From contig OX465600.1 of the NCBI GenBank assembly GCA_950022295.1, positions 292,375,782 to 292,439,781 of the forward strand: a stretch of 64,000 nucleotides of DNA, given 5' to 3'. The DNA is from Bromus sterilis (Eukaryota; Streptophyta; Magnoliopsida; Poales; Poaceae). A program made the translations under genes and the position numbers. Shown one piece after another: positions 24,567-34,930 of the stretch. Every line of letters starts with the position of its first letter. Position 1 is the first letter of the stretch. The notes under the pieces are model-generated. The model did not search any database, was not told the origin of the DNA, and was given only the letters and a program-made list of their open reading frames with translations.

Positions 24567-25098
24567 TTAGATCCCCAAAGACACACCAGAAAAGCCCCAA
24601 GGCTGCCCCAGCTAAATCCCACGCGCCTCTAATTCTCTTCGGGCTAGATCATTCTAGTCCGGACGCCGCTAGGCTCTTCTCCCTCTAGTTTCTCTCGGTG
24701 GCGTTCTTCTCTGGACGGAGGAGCGCTGCTGGATTGCTACATCGGGTTGTGTGGATACCGGTAGAGAGATCATACCTTTGATCCTTCTTCGAGGTCCTTC
24801 TTCTTCGAGGTCCTTCTTCTTCCTCGGAGATCATGTTCGAGGGATTTGTTCGTGGGACTTGATCGGGACAGATCGCGCAACGGATCGTGGAACGGAACGC
24901 GGGATCGACATCCTCGCGGTTGGGAGGTCATTGAAATTCCTAGCTGCGGGGATCTGCACCAACGGTCTTCACCAACTCTACTTCCGCTACATCGGTTGGT
25001 GAGCCATGACCTAAAACCTTGTATGCAATCTTCATAGATGATCTTGGGTGATTGCTACGTAGGCCGATTTTTTTTGTTTTCTACTACGTTTCCCAACA
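24567..25098 (-). repeat. Partial 3' LTR of copia R
   Basis: The minus strand starts TGTTGGGAAACG at 25098 and runs leftward for 532 bp before the junction with V. It contains a short CCTTCTTCTTCGAGGT duplication near 24780-24825. The R/U5 end is absent. Confidence 0.78.
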
Positions 25099-26671
25099 TA
25101 GAGTTCTGGTGTTGATCATGTTTTTCCCTTGGGAGAGCCTTAGTCAACGGATCTGCAACATTCAGATCCGTGTGTACTTTGCAAATCTTTATATCGCCAT
25201 CCTTGACATAGTCACGGATGGAGTTGAACCGGCACTTAATATGCTTGGAATTCTTGTGAGACATTGGTTCTTTAGCATTGGCAATGGCACCATTGTTGTC
25301 ACAATAAATAACCATTGGATCCAAAGCACTTGGAACCACACCTAGTTCAGTTATGAACTCCTTCATCCAAACCGCTTATTGCGCTACTTCTGAAGCAGCA
25401 ACATATTCCGCTTCCGTTGAAGATGCCGCCACTACGGGTTGCTTGGAGCTCCTCCAACTCACCGCTGCTCCATTCATGAGGAATATGTATCCAGATTGTG
25501 ACTTAGATTCATCTATATCGGTGTCAAAGCTATCATTGACGTAACACTTTGTGACGAGCTCTTCTTCACCACAATACACGAGAAACATATCCTTAGTTCT
25601 TCTTAAGTACTTAAAGATATTCTTAACAGACGTTCAGTGTTCCAAACCTGGATCAGATTTGTACCTGCTAGTCAAACTAATAGCATGTGCCACATCCGGT
25701 CTTGTACACAACATAGCATACATGATAGAGCCTATGGCTGAGGCATAGGGTTTCAAATTCATCCCCTCTCTATCTTCTGTTGTAGCTGGACTTTGAGTCT
25801 TACTCAACTTCGTACCTTGTAACATGGGTAAGAACCCTTTCTTACTTTCATCCATTATTAACTTCTTCAGAATCTTGTCAAGGTATGTACTTTGCGATAG
25901 CCCAATTAAACGTCTCGATCTGTCTATAGATCTTGATGCCTAAAATGTAAGCAGCTTCACCAAGGTCCTTCATTGAAAACTTACTGTTCAAGTAATCCTT
26001 TACGCTTTTCAAAAGTTCTACATCATTTCCAATCAATAATATGTCGTCCACATATAATATCAGAAATGCTATAGAGATCCCAATCACTTTCTTGTAAATA
26101 CAAGCTTCTCCGTAAGTTTGGACAAATCCAAACCCTTTGATCACCTCATCAAAATGGAGATTCCAACTTCGTGATGCTTGCTTCAATCCATAAATGGACC
26201 GCTGAAGTTTGCACACCCTATTAACATCCTTAGGATCAATAAAACCCTTTGGTTGTATCATATACAACTCTTCTCAATGTTACCATTAAGCAACGCGGTT
26301 TTGACATCCATCTGCCAAATTTCATAATCGAAAAATGCAGCAATTGCTAACATAATCCGAACTAACTTTAGCATCGCTACGGGTGAGAAAGTCTCATCGT
26401 AGTCAACTCCTTGAATTTGTCAGAACCCTTTCGCGACAAGTCGAGCTTTATAGACGGTCACATTAGCGTCAGCGTCTGTATTTTTCTTGAAAATCCATTT
26501 GTTCTCAACGGCCTTGCGGTCATTGGGTAAGTCTACTAAATTCGATACTTGGTTTTTGCACATGGATTCCATTTTGGATTTCATGGCTTCAAGCCATTTG
26601 TTGGAATCTGGGCTCATCATTGCTTCATCATACGTCGCAGGGTCATCGCTCTCAACTACCATGACATTCAT
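25099..26671 (-). pseudogene. Copia reverse transcriptase and RNase H remnant (R)
   Basis: Minus-strand pieces in pol order are as follows. At 26420-26671 lies the start of reverse transcriptase (Asn-Lys-Trp-Ile-Phe-Lys, Ala-Arg-Leu-Val-Ala-Lys-Gly). At 25878-26267 lie YGLKQASRSW and the catalytic YVDDILLIGND. At 25634-25855 is a Met-Tyr-Ala-Met-Leu-Cys-Thr-Arg-Pro-Asp segment. At 25376-25588 are SSTEAEYVA and part of RNase H. At about 25110-25366 is IYCDNNGAIA with the C-terminal ADPLTKALP. Stops and frameshifts separate them. Integrase and gag are missing. The short run from RNase H to the LTR indicates this is the 3' end of pol. Confidence 0.85.
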
Positions 26672-26774
26672 AGCATGACCATAAAAGTCAGGAGCTGAAC
26701 GTATCCTTGTTGACCTACGAGGTGCGGCAGTGTCCTCTTTCGGAGTTTCATGATCCTTATCATTAGTTCCCTCT

Positions 26775-27184
26775 TGATACGTCCAAAATGCATCACTATT
26801 TTATATAGTAATTCTTTCCTATTCATTGATATATTTCATGTTATGACGCTATTCTTCTGTTGTTTTGGCTTGTTTTACACAGTTTGCAACTTTTTGATGC
26901 TGAAGCAGCAGACGCAGGATTCAACGGTAAAAAGTGGACCCTGAGTTGCTGAAACAAAAGACCTCCAAATTACCTGAAAATCGACGGAGGCCATTTTCCA
27001 GAAGAATGACGAGGACAGGAAAAAGAGAGACCAGAGGGGGCCACAGGGTGCCCAGGCGGCCACCTAGCGCGGCCACCACCCTGGCCGCGCGAGGAGGGCG
27101 CTTGGACCCCTGGGGCCACTCCCGGCTCCCCCCTTTGGCCTATATATCGCTCGTCGTCCGAAAACCCTAAAGAGAGGGGAGTTT
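26775..27184 (+). repeat. 5' LTR of gypsy U, first part
   Basis: It shows the same order as the V LTR read on its minus strand: TGATACGTCC start, AT-rich U3, GC-rich block (27040-27110), TATA-like CCTATATATCG near 27138, then a CCCTAAAGAGAGGGG leader. It stops at AGTTT (27180-27184), the left target copy of X. Confidence 0.85.
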
Positions 27185-28260
27185 TGTCGTGGAAAAGTCA
27201 CGGCAAATGTCCGTAGAGTCGGACTTGATTATGGGGCCTTTGCTACGAGTGTACGAGGAAGAAAAAACATCACAGAGAGAGAAAACACGATTTTATACAG
27301 CTTCAGGCCCCGGGAAACACCGTTCGGTAAAGACCCTACATGTTGTTTGTGGCCAGGTCTTATTCCTTTGCTCACAGGGAGTCGCCGGTGTGTCGCTGAC
27401 TCTCTTACAATTGTATTCAGGCGAAAGCCTACTTTGGTGAAAGTCTACTTTGGCGAAAGCCTACTCTCATGGTGAAAGCCTACTCTCATGGCGAGAATCT
27501 ACTCTCATGGTGAAAGCCTACTCTCATGGAGAAAGCATACTCTCATGTTGAGAGCCTACTATCATGGCGAGAATCTACTCTCATGGCGAAAGCCTACTCT
27601 CATGGCGAAAGCCTACTCTCATGGAGAGAATCTACTCTCATGGCGAAAGCCTACTCTCATGTCGAGATCCTACTCTCATGTCGAGAGCCTACTCTCATGG
27701 CGAGAATCTACTCTTATGGATAAAGCCTACTCTCATGTCGAGAGCCTACTCTCATGGCGAGAATCTATTCTTATGGCGAAAGCCTACTCTGGTGGACTTG
27801 GCCTCTATGGGCGCCCTACCCCTCCTTATATAGGTGGAAGGGGGAGGCTTACATGTAGAGTCATATTCTGATACAAACTAGTCTCGTCTTGTATAACAAG
27901 TTGGATATCAATCCGAGTCCTACTCCTAAGTCTTGTAATCTTCCAAGTTGAGTTGACTCCTTTAGAGGAGAGTCTCCGTCAGGCCTACTCCTGTAGAGGA
28001 GAGTCTCCAGTCTGACCGACTCATGTTGAGGAGAGTCACCTTCTCCGTGGCCGACTCCTGTATAGGAGAGTCACCTTCTCCGTGGCCGACTCCTGTAGAG
28101 GAGAGTCACCTGTCTGCCGACTCATGGAGGTGACTCATGTCAGCCGACCCATGGAGGTGACTCATGTCAGCCGACTCATGGAGGTGACTCATGTCAGCCA
28201 ACTCTAGTCTCCAGGACCTATCTTCTGGCCGGGTCTTAGCTGTGAGTAATCCCCCCGACA
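27185..28260 (-). repeat. 3' LTR of X
   Basis: This 1076-bp LTR contains a 19-bp tandem array (27421-27795), a TATA box read on the minus strand (CCTATATAAGG, 27834-27844) and a series of units containing TAGAGGAGAGTC (about 27960-28200). Because the TATA is upstream of the array on the minus strand, the array would be transcribed as leader. Confidence 0.88.
27421..27795 (-). repeat. 19-bp minisatellite in the X 3' LTR (about 20 units)
   Basis: Units are variants of GGCGAAAGCCTACTCTCAT. I count 20. Since 19 is not divisible by three, three units make 19 codons and all three plus-strand frames stay open, giving repetitive Ser/His/Gly/Glu/Leu/Trp peptides. These ORFs are by-products of the array. 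Confidence 0.9.
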
Positions 28261-28584
28261 GTAGCCCCCAAGTTTAGCTTGGACGCAATCTTGGCGTCGG
28301 CTTCATCTTTCCTCTGCCTTTTCATGGCAATGAGATTGTCGTAGAAGAGAACGTTGGGTGCGCGTCCATGGTAAACTTCCAGTATGATGAATAGTTAGGA
28401 TAAAGACCGGGTCTGGAGGCCAAACCATTAGGCTGGCTTGCTCCACTGATTCATGTCAATGAACCCGATATGATTCAATTTTGAGCTCTTCCACGTTTGA
28501 GTTCAATGTTTCTTTTTGTTCTTCCGTGTCTTGTCAAAAGGACTCGGGAAAAAAATTATGGGCAATTTTATGTCCATATCACGT

Positions 28585-28783
28585 GTAGCCCCCAAGCTCC
28601 GAGTTTATCATCTTGTGATGACTTGGAGTTTTGTATACAAATAGCCTTCCTGGTGTATCCCCCAAGTGCCGGGTTGTCTTGCCTGTTGCAACCTGGGACT
28701 TGTACTTGTGAAGTTTGCTTCGAAGTAGTGTAGCCCCCAAGTGCCGGGTTGTCTTGCCTGCAGCAACCTGGGACTTACAATTT
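28585..28783 (-). repeat. Repeated polypurine-like units in X
   Basis: The complement of CTTGGGGGCTAC or a close variant occurs at 28261, 28585, 28655 and 28730. The last two copies share a further stretch of about 50 bp containing AGTGCCGGGTTGTCTTGCC. These are extra copies of the primer tract or of the 3' sequence around it. Confidence 0.75.
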
Positions 28784-29024
28784 CTTGCTTGTTTTCTGAA
28801 GTCGGCAAATATTAAACCGGTAATTTTTGTTGAAGTCGGAAAATGTTTGCTTGCTGATAAAAACCGATGAATGCGAATTTGCTGAATTCGGTAGATATGA
28901 TATGATGGGTTGTGTTCCCAGCTTCCAAATAGAGTGGCCCTTCGAGTGCTGGAATATGTTTCCTTCAGCAACCCGTAATAATGTGTGCCAACTCTAAGTC
29001 GGTACGAGCATCTGAATGTGGCGA

Positions 29025-29125
29025 GAGCCGATGCGACGAAATTCGAATTATATATATGGCGAGAGCCGGTGCGACAGAAGTCGACTTATATATATGGCGA
29101 GAGCCGGTGCAACAGAAGTCGACTT
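29025..29125 (-). repeat. Short tandem array in X (GGCGAGAGCCG units)
   Basis: Three copies of about 45-50 bp share GGCGAGAGCCGGTGCGAC and a TATATATATGG spacer. No coding role is evident. Confidence 0.75.
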
Positions 29126-29734
29126 AAGAGTGTAGAAGATTCAATGCAGAAGGTATAGTCCCCATGAATCGGTATGAGCATCTTTGTGTCATACTGGGTC
29201 ACACAGGTTAATGCTCATATTGTATGCATAGTTTTATGACATATGAAATGATAGAAAAGTAAGTATGCTATGATGCTTTTATGCAGAGGCTAGTAGAAGC
29301 CGACTTAGACCTCATCTTCTCGCGTTGAGAGAGATTATTGGTTCAGGAGTCAAAAATATCTGTAGAGCCGGCTTTCCAGTAACTAGCGTGCCCGGCTTTT
29401 TGGACTAAATTCGATAGATGGTTTTATATAAACCTCGAAGTTTAGACCAACCGGTTGCGCGTTAGTCAAGGAAGCTCTAAACTGTACAGGCCGGGTGGAG
29501 TGGCCAAGTCATGTGTATGCCAGGATATTTTCGGTATGTAAGGGTTGATGGGAGCCATCGAACCCCCCTTTTATCCTTTATCAAAACAAACACAAGTTTT
29601 TACATGTATATGCCGGCTTTTTCCGATAAGAGTCGATGAGTATCATTAGGCTCTCCCTCTTTCACCTTATCAAAGCAATGTACATGCCCAGAGCCGGTAG
29701 AGGGTTGATCAAGCCCCTAGGTTTCTGAGAATTT

Positions 29735-29930
29735 TTAGTGATGCAGTATGCAATGCAATATGATGCAATATGTAATGTGATGTAATGTGATGCAATATGA
29801 TGTAGTATGTATGAAAGATTATGCAATATGATGCATGCATGATGCAATATGATGCAGTATGTATGAAAGATTATGCAATATGATGCATGTATGATGCAAT
29901 ATGTAAGGTGATTTTATGCATAAATGTGGC
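29735..29930. repeat. ATGATGCAAT-type minisatellite in X
   Basis: ATGATGCAATATG and related words repeat about a dozen times, with a larger duplicated block containing GTATGTATGAAAGATTATGC. It is simple-sequence DNA inside the element. Confidence 0.85.
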
Positions 29931-30004
29931 GAATTCTGGGTTCCAGATGTGCCGAGTATTACCGAGATTTCTTGTGAAGCTGGTAATTTGTAATGATCCT
30001 AGAT

Positions 30005-30260
30005 CCGTAAAAGAGCCAGAATTTCCGATGAACCGGAACTCATTGAGGAGCCAGAATTTTTTGATGAACCGGAACTCATCGAGGAGTTGGAATTTTTGAT
30101 GAGCCGCGGATCGCTTGAGGATCCGGAATTTTAAATGAGTTAGAACTCGTCAAGGAGCCAAAATTTTGGATAAACTGGAATCTCATTTCGGAGCCGAGAT
30201 TTTCCAAAAAACTAGAACTCAATGAAAGAGCCTGAATTTTCTTAATGAACCGGAATCTGA
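30005..30260. repeat. About 40-bp degenerate repeats in X (GATGAACCGGAACTC units)
   Basis: Roughly six diverged units combine a GAACCGGAACTC-like word with GAGGAGCCAGAATTTT. Divergence rises along the array. No protein family is visible in either strand. Confidence 0.75.
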
Positions 30261-31329
30261 GCCGGGATTTTACCGTCGAAATCAATGGACCGAAATTTGT
30301 GATGGTCAATTATGATCCGTCGTTGAAACATAATATATCTCAATCTCTGATGGATCCTATAGGAGGTGTAGCCCCCCGAGTCTTGAGTCGACTCGAGGAG
30401 TTGGATAGGGACTCCATGTATGTGGCTTGATAAAGAAACAAGCATTGATTTGATGATGTAGAGAAAAACCCGGAGAACCATAGAAGGCAACCGTGATGAG
30501 GTTGTGACTGATCTTCGTAGGAGTCGACGGTTGATAGTCCGACCAATATGTCGAGCCGGTGATAGTGAAGGCCAAGCGGTGTAATCCGACACATATATAT
30601 GTGATAATTTTTCTCAAACGGTAGTTGTTCCAATGTCCGGAGTGCAAACCGGTGATAGGTTGAGCTAAATTTGTGGTTGGGTTTCGCGACGTTGCGTAGA
30701 TCCAAAAACGCGTTTTAGTGCGGGAGTTGGCCACGGAGATCTACCCGTTGGATTTTTCTGAATTTTTTTGTGGTAGTAAGGAATGTATCCTGCAGCTTTC
30801 CACCGGAGGGATCTTCGAATTGATGTACGATTCGACCTCGGGAATTGTTTTGCTGAAGTCGTGCGGAGTTCCGATAGATTTCGATATCGCTTCAGTGTAG
30901 GAGTCGGACAGGGAGATCTAACCGTTGGAATTGGCTGAAATTTTAACAACTTGTAACCAACAGAATGTACAATCTTTTAACCGAAGGGATCTGCAATATG
31001 AGTTCCGGGTCGCCTCTTGTAGCGTCCGTAATGCATATGTTTTCCTGTCATGCGAGCTGCGCGCGAGGGCAATGCTAAAGTCGAGTTTTGAGTCGCGCGC
31101 TCGAATTTTTTCTTGTTTTCTTCACGAGCTTGATGTAGATCTTGAGGTAGATGTTGAAGAAACCGAGGTTGTAATGCACCCGGGTCGGATCGAGTCCTGC
31201 CAGAGTCGGTGGATCGTCGACTTGTTGATGTAGATTTGTTCGTGCCGGTTCTTCTTCGTCCGGTCGATCACGAGTTTCTCTATCCCTGTGAGGACTTCTT
31301 CCAAGATGTCAACACCCTTGTGCATAGGC

Positions 31330-31347
31330 CACATGATGGGCACCAAC
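31330..31347 (-). other. Probable primer-binding site of X
   Basis: Minus-strand GTTGGTGCCCATCATG directly follows the 5' LTR end. It resembles the TTGGTGCC/TTGGCGCC sequences at this place in Tat-type gypsy elements such as Y. Confidence 0.55.
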
Positions 31348-32159
31348 TGTTGTGGAAAAGTCATGGCAGATGTCCGTATAGTCGGACTTGATTATGGGGC
31401 CTTTGCTATGAGTGTACGAGGAAGAAAAAAACATCACAGAGAGAGAAAACACGATTTTATACAGCTTCAGGCCCTGGGAAACACCGTCCGGTAAAGACCC
31501 TACATGCTGTTTGTGGCCAGGTCTTATTCCTTTGCTCACCGGGAGTCGCCGGCGTGTCGCCGACTCTCTTACAGTTGTATTCAGGCGAAAGCCTACTTTG
31601 GTGAAACCCTACTCTCATGGCAAAAGCCTACTCTCATGGCGAAAGCCTACTCTCATGGAGAAAGCCTACGCTTATGGAGAAAGCCTACTCTCATGTCGAG
31701 AGCCTACTCTCATGTCGAAAGTCTACTCTCATGTTGAGAGCCTACTCTCATGGAGAAAGCCTACTCTCATGTCGAGAGTCTACTCTCATGTTGAGAGCCT
31801 ACTCTCATGTCGAGAATCTACTCTTATGGCAAAAGCATACTCTCATGTCGAGAGCCTACTCTCATGGCGAGAATCTACTCTTATGGCGAAAGCCTACTTT
31901 GGTGGTCTTGGCCTCTATGGGCGCCCTACCCCTCCTTATATAGGTGGAAGGGGAGGCTTACATGTAGAGTCCTATTCTGATACAAACTAGTCTCGTCTTG
32001 TATTACAAGTTGGATATCAATATGAGTCGTACTCTAAGTCTTGTAATCTTCCAAGTTGAGTTGACTCCTGTAGAGGAGAGTCTCCGTCAGGCCTACTACT
32101 GTAGAGGAGAGTCTCCTGTCTGACCGACTCCTGTTGAGGAGAGTCATCTTCTCCGTGGC
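31348..32159 (-). repeat. 5' LTR of X, left part
   Basis: It starts TGTTGTGGAAAAG and matches the 3' LTR in order: common head, 19-bp array, TATA at 31934-31944, then the GAGGAGAGTC repeats. It stops at GTGGC (32155-32159), the left target copy of Y. Confidence 0.88.
31585..31915 (-). repeat. 19-bp minisatellite in the X 5' LTR (about 17 units)
   Basis: It is the same repeat family as 27421-27795 but with 17 units by my count and a different order of unit variants. The arrays have diverged by unit gain or loss since insertion. Confidence 0.88.
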
Positions 32160-32606
32160 TGACGAGGGGGTGACCCCACGACTCCTATGGATGGGCCTAC
32201 CCAGTCTACCCGAAGACAGAAGGCCCATAAAGATGCCTCCTGGGCCCAGCCTTGGCCCACTAGTGGCACCGACGTAGGAGTCCGCGACTCGTAAGGAAGG
32301 TGCAAACCTGCCGTGCGGTACAAGATTAGGGTTAGGAAACCTCATCTGTAATCCAAGACGGGTTCCCCGAGACCTAGCCTAGTATATAAGGGCTGGGAGG
32401 GGAAACGTCGAGGGGGCCGAAGAAACAATCTGTAACCCTAGCCTTGTGCGCACCAGCCTTGGCCTTCCCTATAATCGCATCTCCAAGCAATAATATCGAG
32501 CAGGAACGTCTCCTCCTGTTAGCCGACGAGCTATCGTCCAACCTGTGGCTCTCACGATTAACCCAGGGTCCGTGACCATGGGATTTGCCGGGGTTGATCC
32601 CCGTCA
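32160..32606 (+). repeat. 5' LTR of Y
   Basis: It starts TGACGAGGGGGTGACC and ends GATCCCCGTCA, with TATA-like TAGTATATAAGGG near 32380. It matches 37747-38193 without length change. Confidence 0.92.
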
Positions 32607-32607
32607 A

Positions 32608-32626
32608 TTGGCGCCGTCTGTGGGAA
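32608..32626 (+). other. Primer-binding site of Y
   Basis: TTGGCGCCGTCTGTGGGAA begins one base after the LTR end. It is the standard sequence at this place in many grass Tat-type gypsy elements. Confidence 0.8.
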
Positions 32627-32771
32627 CTACATAGGTTGGAATTATGATCTCGGCGGTTCCGTCTTCAGCAAGCCACAACTCAAGAGGAAGAACCAGATCC
32701 AATCCACCCGAAGAATTCAAGATCACGGCAAACATCTCTGCCGCCCCATCGAGATCGCTTGGCCTGCAGCT

Positions 32772-33503
32772 GTGCCAAGACCAATACTATGGAGGCAACC
32801 GAGTCCACCCACACGAAGGAAAAATCGACGACCCGAAAGAAAGGCGCGAGGGTTCTACGCAGAGATCTCGATCGACGAACTACAACACGAAGCAGAGGAC
32901 CTGCCGACCACTCGACGACCCTCCGCCACCCAGGCACCCGCCGCACAACAAGACACCGACTCCGAGCTCGAGATCAGCGATCGTCAAGATCATCGCCAAC
33001 GAAGAAGAAATCAACGACCTAGAAGACATGCACGAGGATTCTACGAAGAGACCCAACTCGACGAGTCGCACTATAAAGCTACGCGCTCGCCGACCACTCG
33101 ACGACCCGCCGCCGTGCGGACAGCTGTCGCCCGCCAGGACAGTGACTCTGAGACTCAGACCGGTGAATACTACGACCCAGATCGAAGACCAGACGAATTC
33201 GCCAACCTTATAAAGAACCAGAATCTGAGCGAGGGAATCAAAATCGACCCGCGAGTCCACGAGCAGCCGGCGGATCACGCGCAGATCTTCCGAATCTCAA
33301 GGAGGAGACGGCACGCCGGGTCCAGCAAACTCACGGTCAGGGAGCATCTAGAAGGACCCTGCACGATCCACTGCTTCAAAGACGACTGGGGATACATCAG
33401 ATCGGGTCACACTCTAGGAGACTGCCGCCTGTTCAACGAACTCGCCGACAGCCTGAAGGAGGAAAAACAACGAGAAGCCAAGCGCACCCGACGAACCGAG
33501 TAG
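32772..33503 (+). pseudogene. Gag-like ORF of Y
   Basis: This 243-codon frame is very rich in Arg, Asp and Thr. Its first half contains two copies of a module with Ala-Arg-Gly-Phe-Tyr followed by Pro-Thr-Thr-Arg-Arg-Pro. Near the end is a Cys-X2-His...His-X4-Cys zinc-knuckle-like motif (CTIH...GHTLGDC), as in Tat-lineage gag proteins. It stops at a TAG (33501-33503) but the same frame continues into protease. An overlapping frame (32644-33213) is open but has no family. The usual long gag is much reduced. Confidence 0.6.
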
Positions 33504-34397
33504 TCGCCGACTCCAAGTCTCGAAAGACGCTACAACCTGCCTCAAGGACAGGTGTACACGATCCAAGAAGGCAGGGTATCTCAAGCTCAACAGGATGCCT
33601 ACACCCTGCAAGCCAGAGCAGCCAAGAACCTAAACACAGTCAAAGTTTACCAGCTACACGACGCAGAAACTAGTATCACGTTCTCCCAGAGCGATCACCC
33701 ACCTGCAGTCCCAAGGCCGGGACACGCGCCCCTGGTACTCGATGCTCAAATTGGAGGGTACGACATGGACAAAATCTTCATGGACGGAGGCAGCAGCATG
33801 AACATAATCTTCGTCAGCACCCTACACAAGATGCTGATCCCACGATCAGTATGGGAAAAATCAAGCACCGTGTTACACGGAGTAGTCCCAGGAGAAGCGG
33901 CCACTTCCCTTGGAATAATCGAGCTCGAAGTTGTCTTTGGCAGCAGACACAATTTCACAAGACACACCCTCGAGTTCGAAGTACTCGATTGGCAGTTGCA
34001 GTACCACGCCATACTGGGACGTCCAGCATTCGCGCAATTCATGGCGGTTCCGCACTACGCCTACCTCAAACTCAAGATGCCAGGATCCGCGGGCGTCATT
34101 ACAGTCAACGGGAGCTTCACCAAATCAGACCAATGTGATCGCGATTTCCACAAAGTTTACGATACCTTTGGAGCCGAGCAAGAACTCACAGAAATAGCCA
34201 TGGCGACAGACAAAAGTATCTTTCCGCTAGCAAGTCGAAGCGAGTCAAAAGAGTATGGGCGGGACTTCAGCATCGACAGCGACACGGTCACCCACCAAGT
34301 GCACCCGACTGACCCAGAAAAAACAGTCCGCGTGTACGCCCATCTCCCGGAAGAGCAAGCGACTGCCCTCATAGCTTTCCTCCGTGAAGAATGGTAA
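33504..34397 (+). pseudogene. Aspartic protease region of Y
   Basis: From the Met at 33552 the frame holds an N-terminal YTIQEGR segment. The active-site motif is Met-Asp-Gly-Gly-Ser-Ser at about residues 77-82 (Asp78). A Leu-Gly-Arg-Pro-Ala-Phe-Ala flap-type motif follows about 80 residues later. This is the protease of Ty3/gypsy elements of the Tat type. TAA at 34395-34397 interrupts the frame just before reverse transcriptase. Confidence 0.8.
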
Positions 34398-34571
34398 ATC
34401 TTTGCCTGGTGCCCAGCCGACTTGCCAGGAATACCGCGCGAGTTCGCGGAACACGCGCTGCGCATCAAACCAAACACCAAGCCAGTGAAGCAGGCACTAC
34501 GAAGATGCTCAGAACCCAAGCGCAGAGCAATCGGGGAGGAGGTCAACCAATTACTCGACACTCAGTTCATC
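34398..34571 (+). pseudogene. Reverse-transcriptase N-terminal stub of Y
   Basis: It is in frame with the protease after the stop. It reads Ile-Phe-Ala-Trp-Cys-Pro, then MPGIPREFAEHALRI, then RRAIGEEVNQLL and Phe-Ile-Arg-Glu, the conserved start of Tat-type reverse transcriptase. The catalytic domain is missing: the frame passes straight into the 69-bp repeats. Confidence 0.82.
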
Positions 34572-34930
34572 CGAGAGACACTATCGTCGCTCACGCGATC
34601 TTTACCCAAAGCACTCGGGGGCTCGAGTACAAACTCCCCCCGAGAGACGCTATTGTCGCTCATGCGATCTTTACCCAAAGCACTCAGGGGCTCGAGTACA
34701 AACTCCCCCCGAGAGAAGCTATCGTCGCTCACGCGATCTTTACCCAAAGCATTCGGGGGCTCGAGTACAAACTCCCCCCGAGAGACGCTATCGTCGCTCA
34801 CGCGATCTTCACTTAAAGCACTCGGGGGATCGAGTACCAACTCCCCCCGAGAGACGCTATCATCGCTCACGCGATCTTTACCTAAAACGCCCGGGGGCTC
34901 GAGCACACCTCCCCCGGAGAAACGCTATCA
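34572..34930 (+). repeat. 69-bp in-frame tandem array replacing pol in Y
   Basis: CGAGAGACGCTATCG-type starts occur at 34572, 34641, 34710, 34779 and 34848, an exact 69-bp period, with a partial sixth near 34911. Each unit encodes a 23-residue repeat (RETLSSLTRSLPKALGGSS...) in the pol frame. Each also holds CACTCGGGGGCTCGAG, close to the polypurine tract at 37734-37746. Confidence 0.9.

Larger units (their letters stand above)
24567..26774 (-). mobile_element. Truncated Angela/BARE/WIS-like copia (R)
   Basis: A partial 3' LTR (24567-25098) adjoins RNase H and reverse-transcriptase remnants in the same minus orientation. The LTR start TGTTGGGAAACGTAGTAG is typical of the BARE/WIS/Angela group. 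The element is cut on the left at the V junction and on the right by gypsy U. Confidence 0.82.
28261..31347 (-). other. Interior of X: no pol genes, several tandem arrays
   Basis: The polypurine complement lies at 28261-28272. Elsewhere there are only short unrelated ORFs on both strands. Recurrent themes are AAGTCGG and GAGCCGG words and diverged duplications, for example a segment with GGAGATCTACCCGTTGG at about 30737 echoed at about 30914. The end next to the 5' LTR (about 31090-31347) may be a gag start, but I see no gag motif. Confidence 0.7.

Noticed and set aside
24567..25040. Possible host gene 5' exon with CT-rich leader
   Set aside because: The minus strand is an Angela/BARE-like LTR starting TGTTGGGAAACG and it adjoins copia RNase H.
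27488..27871. Long repetitive ORFs over the 19-bp array (also 31412-31990)
   Set aside because: The 19-bp period keeps all three frames open with no start context or family. They are a by-product of the array.
30242..31539. ORFs of 94-125 codons on both strands in the interior of X
   Set aside because: They overlap one another and repeat units, with no recognised motif or conserved start.
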